From contig NC_133491.1 in NCBI RefSeq assembly GCF_025370935.1, forward strand, positions 2,940,960 to 3,004,959: DNA of 64,000 nt. The letters are read 5' to 3'. The translations under genes and the position numbers were made by a program. The stretch comes from Choristoneura fumiferana. Its lineage: Eukaryota > Arthropoda > Insecta > Lepidoptera > Tortricidae. Below the pieces are notes generated by a model. That model saw nothing but the letters and a program-made list of their open reading frames with translations, made no database searches and was not told the DNA's origin. Below are positions 33,788-45,538 of the stretch, in pieces; within the stretch, counting starts at the first letter, position 1, and every line of letters begins with the position of its first letter.

Positions 33788-35047
33788 TTTTTTTTTTTTT
33801 AATCTATTTATTATGGAACTTTGATCAAACGATAATGAACATGTCAGTTCCCAAAGGCCTTAACTATAAAAACACACCACAACAGCTATAAGATTTAAAT
33901 GAGTAACAACTCGTGCCAAGAGGGACTGACATGTCCTCCAAACCATACCACCGGATCCCCTGCCACAGGGTGGCAAACCTGCGCACGGATTCTTTTACAC
34001 AGAACTCGGAACAAATGTCTACCACAAATCTCTCTACTCACTTATCTAAAAATCCGTATACAAATCTAGCAGCCTGCGACCAAGGCTCCGACAATATGGC
34101 TTGGAAAATACCAACATTTAAGATATTGACATTCCAAATTGAGTAAAACATATTCCTCTTGGCTCGAGTCCTTACACACTCCATTAATAAGTGGTTAAAC
34201 ATCTTCAACGTCATCGCACTCAATACAATTTGGAGACTCTGCCTTTCTCATTAAATGCGCAAACTTATTTAAAGGAACATGACCAGATCGAAGTCTATGC
34301 GCACAGCTCTGGAGAGACTAACAGCATCAAACCAAGGTACACGAGGAGGCTCAGACTGCATTGTCCTATACCAAATACCCTTGAACTGAGACCGGCTGTC
34401 GAAATGCTCTTTCCAGAGGTCATGACATTTGTTCTTATAACGCAAAATTACCTCAGAAAATTCAGGAGCAATCACGGTCTCTGTTCCTTCACTAACAGCA
34501 GACGCGGCTAGTCGATCAGCTTCCTCGTTGCCTACTAAGCCAATATGTGAAGGGATCCACTGAATTTTTAAACACTTGCCAGAATTTTGGAAGGAATAAA
34601 TCAGTTCCAAAATTCTGTAAGCCGTAGAAGAACAACGCTTCCCCGACGTACAACGAGCTATATGTTGAATCGCACTTTTGCTGACGGTTAAAATCACTAT
34701 GTTATGATAACCTAATACATGAACATACGAAAAGGCCTCATAAATAGCACAAAGCTCTGCAGACATAATTGATAACCCGTAACTAAACAAAACATCACTT
34801 ACTGGAATTTTGACACCCACATATCAAACTTAAACATAGGTAATGGACATGACGAGGAAAAATGCTCATCAGAAACCTCTACAAACACATCCGCTAGCAA
34901 TGGTTTCCTCCTGCCATTCCAATATCCGCTTTGGCAAACATTGCTCAACTCACGGATCTTGTCAACTGTAACATTATTTGAATAGGTCCTTTGACAAAAT
35001 CTAAACGCAAGGTAACGACTTCTGACATATAAAGGTGCTATATACAT
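33788..35047 (-). pseudogene. 5'-truncated LINE: RNase H and zinc-finger end
   Basis: The minus strand has a 3' poly(A) (plus-strand T run 33788-33800) preceded by AATAAA. Coding runs from 35047 leftward: SRYLAFRFCQRTYSNNV, then a frame change, then an RNase H domain with LSIMSAELCAIYEAFSYV, KSAIQHIARC, LKIQWIPSHIGLVGNEEADR. C-terminal Cys-His finger words (CIECDDVEDV, then HLLMECV after a shift) follow. RNase H plus this finger is typical of the I/R1/Jockey group. Reverse transcriptase is lost by 5' truncation. The catalytic position usually TDS reads TVS here. Dead copy. Confidence 0.8.
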
Positions 35048-35051
35048 ACCA

Positions 35052-35234
35052 CCAGCTATTCGTCCTAGATTAAGAGTTGTTCAGCACAGTGCAAAGTATC
35101 AGGCGACGAGATTATTCAACAGGTTACCCTCTGAATTAAAAACAATAACAAGCTATTATAAATTTAAACATAGCTTAAAGCAGTTTTTGTTAAAGGAGTG
35201 CTACTACAGTATAGACGAGTACATGCTTAGGTAA
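35052..35234 (+). pseudogene. LINE reverse-transcriptase C-terminus
   Basis: Plus-strand frame ending at TAA (35232): RPRLRVVQHSAKYQATRLFN, RLPSELKTITSYYKFK and HSLKQFLLKECYY. This is the usual C-terminal end of CR1/Jockey-type LINE proteins (x-N-x-L-P-x-x-L-K, then L-K-x-F-L). It lies head-to-head with the minus-strand LINE. Confidence 0.6.
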
Positions 35235-35236
35235 AT

Positions 35237-35730
35237 TTATATTGGACTTTTGATGGATTTGTTTTTTGTGTTTTGATTTATTGTTGACATTTTTTTATTT
35301 TTAGAATTGATAAAACGGGAAATGTTTTCTTTGGTGTACAAAACTGATCGAACTTCGCTCCAAATGAACTTTTCATTGGCTGTATTTGTTTTTCTAAGAG
35401 TAAAACTTTGTTTCAGGAAATTTTTAAAATCATAAAACATGTCATGAGTCAACTCAATAACAGTAAACTTTGCTGTTTAGTTCGAAGCTGTGCGCACTAG
35501 TTGGCACCAATCTCTTGGTAGGTGAATATCCATATTGGTGTGTTTTTTTTTTTACACTCAATCAACGCATGGTCGGTGTCGGCTTCCATGTGTGTATGAC
35601 CGGGTACGAGAAATTTATGTTCAATGGAATTTAATTTTGGAGATAATTTAGTAACCAGCATCAACATAGCTGTGACAATTGAATTCTTGTTCTGACCAGG
35701 GCAACAATCTGAGTACATGATCAGCTTCTT
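35237..35730 (-). pseudogene. Transposase-like domain (GQN / PGHTHME type)
   Basis: Minus strand: MYSDCCPGQNKNSIVTAMLM, HKFLVPGHTHMEADTDHALI and, after a frame change near 35460, THDMFYDFKNFLKQSFTLRK and WSEVRSVLYTKENI. The motifs Y-S-D-x-C-x-G-Q-N and G-H-T-H-M-E-x-D-x-D-H occur in a widespread insect family of transposon-encoded proteins with a probable DDE-type core. I do not have a firm superfamily name. Truncated at the N-terminus and frameshifted. Confidence 0.55.
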
Positions 35731-35907
35731 GTTAAGTTGAAACCTCTACGTACGTGATGTGACACCTTAGTAAAAAAAAGGAAAAAAGCTGTGTCTTGTC
35801 AAATAAATTTGTCGAATGCTGAAACATAATATTTTGTATGATTTACGTTGATTTAATCTTCTACACTGTCACTTGCTAGGGCTTATAGTAAAATATACCC
35901 TCTTAAG

Positions 35908-36030
35908 TGGTTATGGGCCCAGCCGTATGAAGAAAAACTAAATAAGCATGGAGTTGAGTAAAATTCAAATCTCGAAGTTGGATGGAACCAACTGGGTTCA
36001 GTGGAGGTACAGAATGACTGCACTACAACG
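35908..36030 (+). pseudogene. copia primer-binding site and gag start
   Basis: tggttatgggccc (35908-35920) matches the copia primer-binding site, and 28 bases later ATG (35948) opens MELSKIQISKLDGTNWVQW with RYRMTALQ, the typical copia gag N-terminus. Similarity stops near 36030. Confidence 0.65.
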
Positions 36031-36582
36031 GGATGGATGGACTCATGGACGGCAAAGGTGCAGCAGATGGATATAGGAGGAGCTACGTTACGGAATTTAG
36101 ACAGTTTTGTCACTCACGGCCGAGACATACCTGATGCGGAAGCAGCCTACAAAGAACTCTTAGACCCGAGTTCACCAACTACAACATAATCATTGATTAC
36201 GTAACCGCATGTTAAAATTTAACAGTTGTTTAAACAGACCGCGTTTTTTTTCGTGTTCACCATTTCTTTCTAAACATCGGTTAACAAACCAATCGTTTTT
36301 GAACGAATGAGTCAAAAATGACCGAATGGTATTATACTACTTTGTGAAGATGGGAGCGCATCCGCTTATCTTGCTTTTACCAGTGCATCGTTCAAAAATG
36401 GTCGGGCAACATTATAATACTGCAAAATGTAATGACCGTTCTGTCAGAGGTAATGTTCGTAATGAACGTAGGTATTCATTATTTAGTATCATTTTTCCTG
36501 TCAGGTCAGTTGTCAAAACAAAAACGTTGGTTTGGTTTGGATTCAAGTTTTCACTCTGCTTTTGAATTAATTACTTGTGAAT

Positions 36583-38756
36583 ATGGAGGATAAACGCAAG
36601 CGTACAGTAAATTTCACCAGTGACGAGAAAGCGGTACTTCCAGAACTGGTAATAAAATATAGAACCGTTATAGAAAATAAAAAATCCGACGCTACAACAA
36701 ATGCCGAAAAAGTAAATGGTTGGAAGCTCCTGTCTGATGAATTTAATGCTATAAGCACTTACTGCAAACGTGCTCCCGAGAGTTTAAAAACTTGCTGGGA
36801 GAATATCAAACGCCAAACAAAAAAAGAATCTGCGAGTCGGAAACGAGAGATGTTTAAGACTGGTAAGCAAACGTGGTGATTTTCGTGATGATAACTATTT
36901 ACCTTCCTACTTAGTTCATAACACACACACTATTACACATGCTATTATTTTTAGGCGGTGGAAGACCACCACCTCCTCCTCCAAGTACTGGAGCGGGCTG
37001 CATGATAGAGACAATCTTGGGACCTGCTTTGGAAGGACTAGAGAATCCATATGATGGTGATGCTTTCCTAGATATAAATGTAAGTACTGAAAAGTGATTA
37101 AAAATCGTAACTTTTAAGAAAATATAGTAATTTATTCATATAACCATAGATATAACTATTAAATTGTGCCACTATACAGATTTAGCAAAAAAGCTTGCCC
37201 CGGAGCATAACTGGCTCTAAAGTGACATCTTGAAGTATTGCCATATTGGTTCTAAAAAATATTATAATATTTGTTATGTTCAATAACTGTATGATCGACA
37301 GATATTTATCTTCAGATATTACTAGCTTTAAAGCAGGTTTCTGAACCAGTGCTCCATGGACCCCTAAGGGTTTGTCGCAGGAGTACTGGAAGTCCATGGG
37401 AGATGTTTATAAGATATCGCCTTAAGTAGGTTTGTGGTGGAAACAAGGGGAAGCCTTTGCCCAGCCGTGGGTCACTTTAGTAGGCTAAAAAAAAGTAGGT
37501 ATGCAGCATATAGTTAGCACTCTTCAGTATGTAAAAGTAACTAAATAAAAAATTCAAATAAATATCACGGGACAATTCACACCAATTGACGTAGTCCCAA
37601 AGTAAGCTTAGCAAAGCTTGTGTTATGGGTACTAAGCAACGGATTAATATAATTATATAGATAGATACATACTTAAATACATATTAAACACCCAAGACCC
37701 GAGAACAAACATTCGTATTTTTCATACAAGTATCTGCCCCGACACGGGAATTGAACCCGGGACCTCAAGCTTCATTAGCCGGGTTCTCTAACCACTAGGC
37801 CATGTGGTCTGGTCTGGTGGAACTACTAAAGTTCTTTAGCTTTTGTTTATTTAGCAGAACATAAACACCAAATAATATTTAGTGAATACTGATGATTAGC
37901 TCCTTGTTCTTCCCCTCAATTAAATCAGAAGGGGTCCATCAGACACGACTATAAAAAGTTTAAGAAACTGTGCTTTAAAGTAAAGCTGCATTATCTAATT
38001 ACTTTTCTACATTTTATTTTCAGGATAAAGAAAATGTTGCCACTCAATCAACTACTAATGAGTGCCCTCAGATTAACTCTGACACTGAGGTTTGTTTACT
38101 TAATATCTATGTTGTTGTTGTTGTTACATAATGTTGTTACCCAAGATGGATGAAAGTGTGATGTTTACTTAATATTTTGGTTTCAGTTTCTTAATAATGA
38201 AAATGAAGTAATGCATGTCATTGAGATAATGGAGAATAGTGAACCGTTATGCACACAGAGCCAGAGCCCTATTGCTGGACCAAGTCATGACAATAAAAAT
38301 GCCGCAGTACAAAAAAAATTTAATACGGTAGGCATGCCTCAAGAGCTTTCAGTAATAAAATTATTATGTGTGTTTATGGTGTGTTTGGAGTGGATGTGAC
38401 AATTAATTTGTTTTCAAATAAGCAGTATTTACTGTTCTTTGTTACACAGTTTATTTATACTATTATATTATATGTATTGTTTACAGGAAAACAATTTGAA
38501 ATGGGAGGGGTGGACACCAAGTTCCTTAAAAAGGCCAGTATCAGATGTGCTTAGAGAAAGCGGAAATAGCTGGCTAAAAAGAAGGAGACCCGCACCTGAC
38601 CAGCTAAGTCTGAGTGACCAGCTTATTCAGGAAAAAATAAATTTGGTAAAAACTCTGATAAAAAACTCAGAGGAAGATTCTAAAAGAAGGATTTTGATTT
38701 TAGAAGAGCAATTAAAACAAGAAAAAATTAAAACCGAAAATTTAATGAAGAAATAA
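36583..38756 (+). CDS. Harbinger Myb/SANT-like DNA-binding protein, five exons
   Basis: Exons 36583-36862, 36955-37079, 38024-38089, 38187-38327 and 38487-38756 all have GT/AG borders; total 882 nt, 293 residues, frame kept. Exon 1 encodes a Myb-like trihelix domain: FTSDEKAVLPELVIKY, VNGWKLLSDEFNAI, LKTCWENIKRQTKKES. Exon 2 has a PPPPPP stretch. The C-terminus is a basic motif (KRRRP) followed by an amphipathic helix with heptads (LIQEKINLVKTLI ... ILILEEQLKQEKI) likely to be a coiled coil. In Harbinger elements such proteins bring the transposase to the nucleus and ends. Start chosen at the first ATG before the domain. Intron 2 contains two SINE pieces. Confidence 0.85.
37430..37495 (+). 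mobile_element. SINE 3' tail fragment
   Basis: ggggaagcctttgcccagcc gtgggtcactttagtaggct then A-rich: the tail of a Lepidoptera SINE, in intron 2 of the Myb-like gene. Confidence 0.55.
37570..37815 (-). mobile_element. tRNA-derived SINE, minus strand
   Basis: Minus strand starts with an A-box (tggcctagtggttagagaac) and B-box (gggttcaattcccgt), then a body ending in 'ggtgtgaattgtcccgtgat'. It matches the copies at 50052 (plus) and 50474 (minus). Located in intron 2 of the Harbinger Myb-like gene, so it is younger than that element. Confidence 0.8.
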
Positions 38757-38897
38757 ATGAATTATTATTATTACTACTTATAGGTTATTTGGTATATTTA
38801 TTTTCCCTTTTTTAATATTTGTAATAAAGACCCATTTAATAAAACTAGTTGTATTTATTACATACTACCATTTATTGTCTAAGTGTTACCTACAATA

Positions 38898-40195
38898 TTA
38901 TGAATATTGCAGTGTTTTGAAATAGTTATTAATTAATTTTCTCCTGACTGGGTTAATGTCTCTTACTTCTCTGGCATTATCAGGGTGCCGCTGCTGTCTT
39001 ATCCTGCCTTGTTCTATTATAGCTTCCCAAGGAGCAGGTAGTTCCAAAGCAGGGTCATCAGGAGGGCATTCTTCTCTCTTGAATTGGAGTAAATTATGAA
39101 GGACAGCAGTAGCCACAATTATTGGAAGGCAGTTTTTTAAATGGACATGCAATCCCAATCCAAGTACAGGAAACCGTCTCTTCCACATCCCGAACAATCT
39201 TTCTATGGTGTTTCGAGTCCTTATTTGTGACTCATTATATAACGTTTCCTCAGCTGTTTGAACCCTATCAAGAGGCATCATTATGTAGCTTCTATTCATG
39301 TAGCCGCTATCTGCCACAAGAACCGAGTGGTTGTATGTGCCCAACTCGAACATAGCATTTCTACGCGATGCACTAAAAATGCGTTCGTCATGCGTACTAC
39401 CTGGCCACCTAGCTACAATGTCGGATATTATAAGACGGGCATTGCATACAGCCTGAACATTTATAGACATATAGCCCTTTCGATTTCTGAAGGTTTCTGC
39501 ATGATTGCCTCCAGGTGAAATTATTTTGACGTGGGTACAGTCCAATGCTCCTATCACATTTGGAAATTTGGCAATATTATAAAACTCCATTTGAGTTTTC
39601 CTAATATCTTCTGGGGTTTCTGGAAATCGTATGAATTTCTTATTAAGAGAGGCAATGGCTGCGGTCACTCGATGGATCGCCCTGTTCGCCGTAGGTCTGC
39701 TGACACCAGCAAAGTCTCCCATAGTCAGCTGGTGACTTCCAGTGGCATAGTACCTCAAAGTGAGAAGCAGCTGATTTATGGGTGACAGTGAATTGTTTCT
39801 GAAAATAATAGTATATTGTAGGTAGGTATTCTTATTTAATACGTCAGTAAACACAAATATTTAAATCAAAAATCTAACGTCAAACTATCCAGTTTCTATC
39901 ATGACCCACAACAATTTATAATATTTTAAACTTACCTGTCGCTTGTAAATTCCAACTTGCTTTCAATTAAATCCAGTAATTCCATTGCACTACGTTTATA
40001 TAAACGAAATCTTGTAGCAAATGCTTTCTCATCATATTCTTCGAAATAATTGCGTCGTGTTTGAAATATACGGGGAGCGCGCAAAATTCTTTCCATATTT
40101 TCAAAATCATCTAAAGCATTATCCTCTTCAAATATATAATTTAAAGCGTCTTGCATTTTTATTTCGTAACAAATTTTAGGTACGTCAAATGCCAA
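38898..40195 (-). CDS. Harbinger DDE transposase (HARBI1-like), two exons
   Basis: Exon 1 is 40195-39936 (ends CGACAG|GTAAG) and exon 2 is 39798-38898 (after TTTTCAG), giving 386 residues with an unbroken frame. The N-terminal part has a helix-turn-helix with MGDFAGVSRPTANRAIHRV (about residue 113). Catalytic residues: Asp173 in VIGALDCTHVKI, Asp250 in VLVADSGYM, Glu286 in TRNTIERLFGMWKRRF. VARWPGSTHDERIF and AVLHNLLQF are also classic. Size fits full-length HARBI1-like transposases, so this copy may be active with its Myb partner. Confidence 0.9.
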
Positions 40196-40399
40196 ACCAA
40201 TGGTTAAACGAAGATGGATACTGCGTTTAAGTTAATCGGTCGATTACGGTACATAACCAACGGTTAGTGCATGGTGAACAGCATAATATTGTTAAACAGC
40301 CGTTTACGGTTTAAACAGTTGTTTAAAATTTAAACATCTGTTGGTGAACACGAGCCTTAAACAGTAATTAAAAGATTTTTTTTTTTTTGTCTGATGAAG

Positions 40400-41430
40400 A
40401 GATTTAGATGTCTGTAAAAACATTAGATTCAACCGCTAAAGACCTCGTGCCTGTGCCCAACACTATAGCTATTCATCAAGTGATTTCTATGCCCAATACG
40501 GATACAATAAAATATAAAAAAATTGAGCTGTTTTTGAACTACTTCTGGTTATTGTGCCTGTTTTGATGTAAAAGAACATCATTTAAGACGACAGAGAAAA
40601 AATAATAATAACAAAAGGAAGACAAAAGAAAATAAGCAGAATAATATTAAAAAACGTAGTTTTGAAAAAGTAAGTGACACTTGCGACTGAGTGAATGCGA
40701 CATCAGTTATGCTGAGTCAGATAAAAGTAGTTGGAAAGCTGATGATGATTTATTAAAAAATGAATACGAAAAAATTAAAACAAAATGGAAATAAAATTGA
40801 GAGAAGATAATTATGAAATCAGTAAAGGAAAAAGGAATTGAAGAAAAAAGTAAAATTATTTAAGATAAAGTGACAATCATAAAGAAAGCTGACAAATTCA
40901 AGTCAAAAAAGGTCAAGATTGATGAGGCTAAAGAATCGAATATCCAAATTTCAAAGAAATAAAAACGAATCATAGCTGTGGATCCTGGTGCCGATCGTTA
41001 CGTGCGAGCGGGGTGATGGTATTTTTAAATATAAGATACTAAAGAAAGAAAAGGTCATGTACGACACCAAAGAACACAGCAGAGAAAAGAAGCGGCGTAA
41101 ACTTGTGAAACTATAGAATACGACAGGACCGCGAACTATTTAATCAGGAGTTGGGGTTAGAGATTAAGATTGTTTTTTGGAATCTTTTTATATTTTTTAT
41201 TTCAATTCCAAATTTTAGGGGTCAAGGTAAAATAAGCATGTGGAGGAGTACACAAAGTTTGAGTTGAATTGGTTCGATGAGAAGCAAAAATTATACGAAG
41301 AAGAGAAGAGTCCAACGACTAAAGTTTGATAAATATATTTACGACCAAATCGTGAATAACAAGATTCTTGATGAATTCTTTGGTAAAATACCAGATACTA
41401 GAAATTTGTATTTCGAGGCGTTTGTTTAGT
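40400..41430 (+). pseudogene. Fanzor-like (eukaryotic TnpB homologue) remnant
   Basis: A decayed reading frame in several pieces. Near 40965-41030 it reads IIAVDPGADRYVRAG, which fits the RuvC-I motif (V-D-P-G) of TnpB/Fanzor nucleases, and one base later GDGIFKYKILKKEKVMYDTK and EHSREKKRRK, matching the Lys/Tyr-rich part after it. About 41240-41430 gives EYTKFELNWFDEKQKLYEEE and then RLKFDKYIYDQ with KILDEFFGKI, like the Fanzor block R-L-R-F-x-x-Y-x-x-x-Q. RuvC-II, the zinc finger and RuvC-III are not seen. Upstream (40410-40960) is Lys-rich with many stops. Identification is by motif memory only. Confidence 0.45.
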
Positions 41431-41629
41431 ATTACTTAAACCTTTTTAACTTGGATCTAGTTTCAGAACGATTCTTACTTTTGTTCGTTCATGTTCTGTT
41501 GTCTGTGGTAATGGCGGCACAGCGGTATGTGTGCTCAGCTCATGTTCTTTGACTTTAATAAATTAAAGTGATGCAAGCAAATACTCATGGATTTTCAATA
41601 TACATAGTGAATATACAACCATAATCTTC

Positions 41630-42645
41630 AACATAAACTATGGTCCTTCGAGTTCGAACAAAGAAAAAACATAATATAACGAATATAACAGAAAAAAAAG
41701 CGGCAACAACAAACAAAATGGAGACTGAACAAAAAGAAAATCTATCAGTTCTAAGTCATAAGTCATTTATTTGCAGAAAATAGTGAACAATAAGATAGTG
41801 GATAGGAATAATAATGACACAACTATTTAACTACACAGTAGCATGCAAATTATTTAAAAAAAAAACAATTGTATAATTCAATTACAAGTAAATTAAATAC
41901 TATATTCATTATAATAAAGATTACCCTTTGCAAGACAGAAATTCTTTGATAGTGTAGAATCTTTTTTGCAGTAGCCAATTATGCAACGTTCGTATACATA
42001 CCCTATATGGCAGGCTAGTTATATTTGTAGGGACATGATTAAATATTCTTATGGCCATGCAATAACAATTTGTGCTGCAATAAAAAGAAAAGTATATTTA
42101 AATGAAAAATAACGCGAATAACAGAATACATAAATAACTTTAATAAAGACACCAACGAGATAAAGGCGACGAGCACAGATTTGGAAAAAATATGGAAGAC
42201 TACGATAACGTACAGAATTCAATCAAAGAATATGAAAATGCTTCTGATCGAGAATATGAAGAAGAAAGAAGCTCCGTCGAGACCAAATATTATTCATTAA
42301 AATCCATTACGGATAGACTCCTAGATTCATCAATTTGTAACCTTTCCCGACATTCGAACAAGAACTACAACCTTGTCAAGCCTCCAGGTGAAGCTTCCGC
42401 AGTTGGACCTACCATCATTTCACGGTGAATTGAAGGAGTGGCCCACGTTCAAGAATCTCTTCATGTGTGTGGTGTCCAGCAGCTCTAATATTCCCACACT
42501 ACAAAAATTTCAATATCTGAAGACCGCTTTGAAAGGGGAAGCAGCAGGACTGATTAGCTCACTACTGATATCGGAAGAGAATTACAGTAAAGCAGTGAAT
42601 AATCACCATCTAAAGAATTTCATCAACTATCCTACAGTAACAAAA
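41630..42645 (+). pseudogene. BEL/Pao leader and gag fragment
   Basis: atggtccttcgagttcgaac (41640) resembles the BEL leader. ATG 42192 opens a charged coil region (YDNVQNSIKEYENASDREYE), and after a frame switch near 42370 the gag core reads LPQLDLPSFHGELKEWPTFK, LQKFQYLKTALKGEAAGLIS and SEENYSKA. These are the diagnostic words of the DUF1759 gag domain of BEL/Pao elements. It ends abruptly near 42640. 41430-41630 shows nothing else. Confidence 0.8.
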
Positions 42646-42904
42646 AGTAATTTAAAAAAATACTTAATTGTACTGCAACAAAGCTTAGACTCACTTAACT
42701 TGGTATTGCGTATTCGCGTTGCGTTAATGGCATCTCCATCACTCACGCTAGCAACAATATAGTGCATCTCTTTCACACACGCAAATATTTCTGCGAATAT
42801 GCTAAGTGAAGTGCCAGCATTACAAATGATACGTTCAGATTTTATACAGATGAGATTATACTGCTGATTGTTTTTAGATTTCCAAACAAATTTACCGATT
42901 TGGC

Positions 42905-44170
42905 AAGTGGCAACACTGGTGAAACGCCGAATGAAAAAAAAAAACGGTCTCAACACTCAACTTTTACACTGCTGCACCCAGGTGTGGTGCTATTTTTGAC
43001 TAACTGTGTTTTAAATGATCTGTTTGCAAGTCTGCACATGCTACTTATTCCTATTCATACCTACTCGACACTGACATGCTTTCTAACCAATTAAGTGCCT
43101 GCTAGGTACCATGTTACAACTACAACTAGTTAGGTTGCAAACTAACCTAAAGCCGAATGTATTCATTCAGGCATCACCAACCAATGCCTGGAAAGCTGTT
43201 ATTAACCATTTATCCTTGGCAAGAGTTTAGAGTCTGGCTTCACACTATAAGCTTTTTGTGGTGTTATTGTATGTGGGCCAAATTTTTGTGGTGATTTGAA
43301 AATGGCATGCCGGTGTTGTGTGATACTAATTATTATTTTTTGATAGGTGTAAATGGTGGCGCCTCGTGTGCTGTTGGTTGAAGTAAGTATGAATGAAATA
43401 TGTAATTAATTCCCTTTTTTATTAAACATGCAACATTTGTTTAATTCGATCAAATATTGGAAATTAAATTTTACATGGTCGGATTATTTTGGAATTTGGT
43501 ATGGATATGCAGGTAAATCTAATGTCAATGCACCTTCAGTCAACAAAAAATACAGTCAGCAAAAAAAGCAATAACAAAAACTTATAGGTAGGCACATTAT
43601 AAAAATTGGTATTTGATGGTGGTAAATAAACTAGACACTTTATTTAATATGAAAAAGCTTATTATTTCTTGCATTGTCATGGTTGTATAAAAACCATAAT
43701 TGTATTTCATATTATATCGGCAATTTCTATGTACCTAAATAAACAAACCATTTGATACTAATCTTACTTTTAGCAAAACTTATGTTAAGATATTAGTTGT
43801 CAATTGATAAAAATAAAGTTGCCCTAAAAAATATTGACCCGGAGCAAAATGGAAACTGTTTAAAAAAATGAACTCTTTTTGCCAACAGTAGAGATGAAGC
43901 AGAAATGGAGCCCTTGCTGAGGGCCTGAGGGGACAACGGCAGGAGGAGGTGCCGCTGTTCTCTCAGCAAACTGAAGAGGCGCGAGAACGCCATCACATCG
44001 TTCAACAGAAATTGCGCCTTTGCCACCTACCTGACGAGCCGCGCCCCCCGCTGACGCAGCAGGAGGTGCAGGCGGCGCGTCAGAGGTGGGCCGCCGCGGC
44101 AAAGGCGGCGGATAATCGCCATGCGAACGCCATACGCATCACTTGATGCGTATGGCGTCTTAATAAAAAA
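42905..44170 (+). pseudogene. Unit A: unknown two-exon gene copy with 3' hairpin
   Basis: Homologous to unit B (49247-51080) at both the upstream intron side (ggtgtggtgctatttttgac, 42983; gtggtgatttgaaaat, 43289) and the exons. Exon a (43347-43382, between gatag and gtaagt) encodes KWWRLVCCWL; exon b starts at 43889 after ccaacag and gives NRDEAEMEPLLR, then after a shift EEVPLFSQQTEEARERHHIV, LPDEPRPPLTQQEVQAARQR and ends NAIRIT at TGA (44144). The stop lies at the tip of a 15-bp hairpin (44127-44158), with AATAAA at 44162. The frameshift suggests a pseudogene. Possible lipid-anchored, Cys-Cys, dileucine protein; family unknown. Confidence 0.45.
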
Positions 44171-44902
44171 AGTTTTCTTTTTTAAAATCTGTTTTATTTG
44201 TCTAAGATCAGCAAACAACAATATAACAAAATAATACAACAAACTAGACTAGACACAAATAATCAGCATCAATTTACATCATAGACAAAAAACCTAGCAT
44301 AAATATTAATATTTAAGAACTAGATACATTTGGATTAAATTAACTTTCTTATTTGTAAGGAAATGATGATTAAAGATTAATTATTTTAATTATTTAAAGA
44401 TTTATTAAATTTCTGGTTTAAAGGAACATCTCAGACTTTCGTAAATACATTTTTTACAAGGCGTTAACTACGGTTGTAACAGTATATAAAGTACGTATGA
44501 AGACACGCTAGTTCTAAAGGGCCTGGTAAAGGGTTAATATTGGGAAAAAAACGCGATTGTGAAAATAAACTTGAGTAATGCTTTTTTTCTCAAAAATGTC
44601 CGTAAAAGTTGACATTATTCTTTACATATCAGAAGGTGAAGTGCATAGTTTATGGTCAGCGAAAAATTAAAAAGTTAAAAATATTTGCAGCCGCACTAGC
44701 TCGACAATAATGAATTAGCGCGCCTGCAATCAGTCACATTTTTTTTTAAGTTAAAAAGGCCATGGAAATGTTGGCACAAGTCGTATACAGCCAAGTCTAA
44801 TGGCCGGTATCAGATATTTTGTTGGAACTCCGGACTTTTTCTATTGGGTCTGAAATAGCTTGTGGTGTTTTCCGTGGAAAAATACACCTGCAGTTTATTT
44901 TT

Positions 44903-45032
44903 AATGAAAAAAGGCGGGAAAGCATAAGAAAAATATTGGAATAAAATTAAATTTTATAATATATATAAATGAAAAAAGGCGGGAAAGCATAAGAAAAATA
45001 TTGGAATAAAATTAAATTTTATAATATATATA
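44903..45032. repeat. Perfect 65-bp tandem duplication
   Basis: 44903-44967 and 44968-45032 are identical (aatgaaaaaaggcgggaaag ... ataatatatata). The rest of 44170-45440 shows no gene. Confidence 0.95.
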
Positions 45033-45447
45033 ATGTGTTTTCAAATATTAAGCACCTTTGGTGAAATAAAAGCCAAATTGCGTTGCTCTGAAAAGAGATA
45101 AGAAATTTATTACAAATAAACTTTTCCTTCACACAGTATGTGGCGTAACATAAGCTAAACAATAATTAATAACTAAAATAAACCATAGCTGAAAAGAGAA
45201 ACAACATTTAGAGCTATTATTTCAGTAATTTCTTTATCAGCACATTTTAAATATCTTTCATTTTATATGTAACCGTCATTCTGTCCGTCATAGCCTCGAT
45301 AGCTCTATGGATCCAATATCATAGATAAGAATAGTTTGAAATGAAGTGAACCAACCTTCATTTACATAATATTTTGAGAAAAAGTTTATTCTATTTCAGA
45401 ATTATTCACCATTTTTGAGAAAAGTTTTATATTAGTCTCGGCTGGAA

Positions 45448-45538
45448 TAGCAATTGCTGGCTTCGTATTAGCACGTATTAGTTAAACGGACTCGCAAGCT
45501 CGTCCGTTTAATACTCATACTCAGCCAGCAATTGCCTA
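45448..45538. repeat. Imperfect hairpin palindrome
   Basis: tagcaattgctggc (45448-45461) pairs with gccagcaattgccta (45524-45538), and ttaaacggac (45482-45491) with gtccgtttaa (45502-45511). It lies at the outer edge of the sequence repeated in inverse orientation at 54007-54142. Confidence 0.75.

Larger units (their letters stand above)
36251..40356. mobile_element. PIF/Harbinger transposon, both genes open
   Basis: The right end reads ttggtgaacacgagcc (40341-40356) followed by tta; the left shows tcgtgttcacca (from 36251), its inverted partner with a degraded first few bases. Between them are a Myb-like gene (plus) and a DDE transposase (minus), convergent, which is the defining two-gene layout of PIF/Harbinger. 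Both coding sequences remain in frame through all introns. The subterminal regions carry repeated 'gtttaaacagt' and 'ggtgaaca' words. A 3-bp TWA duplication is expected; only the right TTA is clear. Confidence 0.8.

Noticed and set aside
42905..42920. hAT end (ggcaacactg) before unit A
   Set aside because: The motif matches a hAT terminus, but no partner or duplication was found upstream; could be a trace of a lost MITE.
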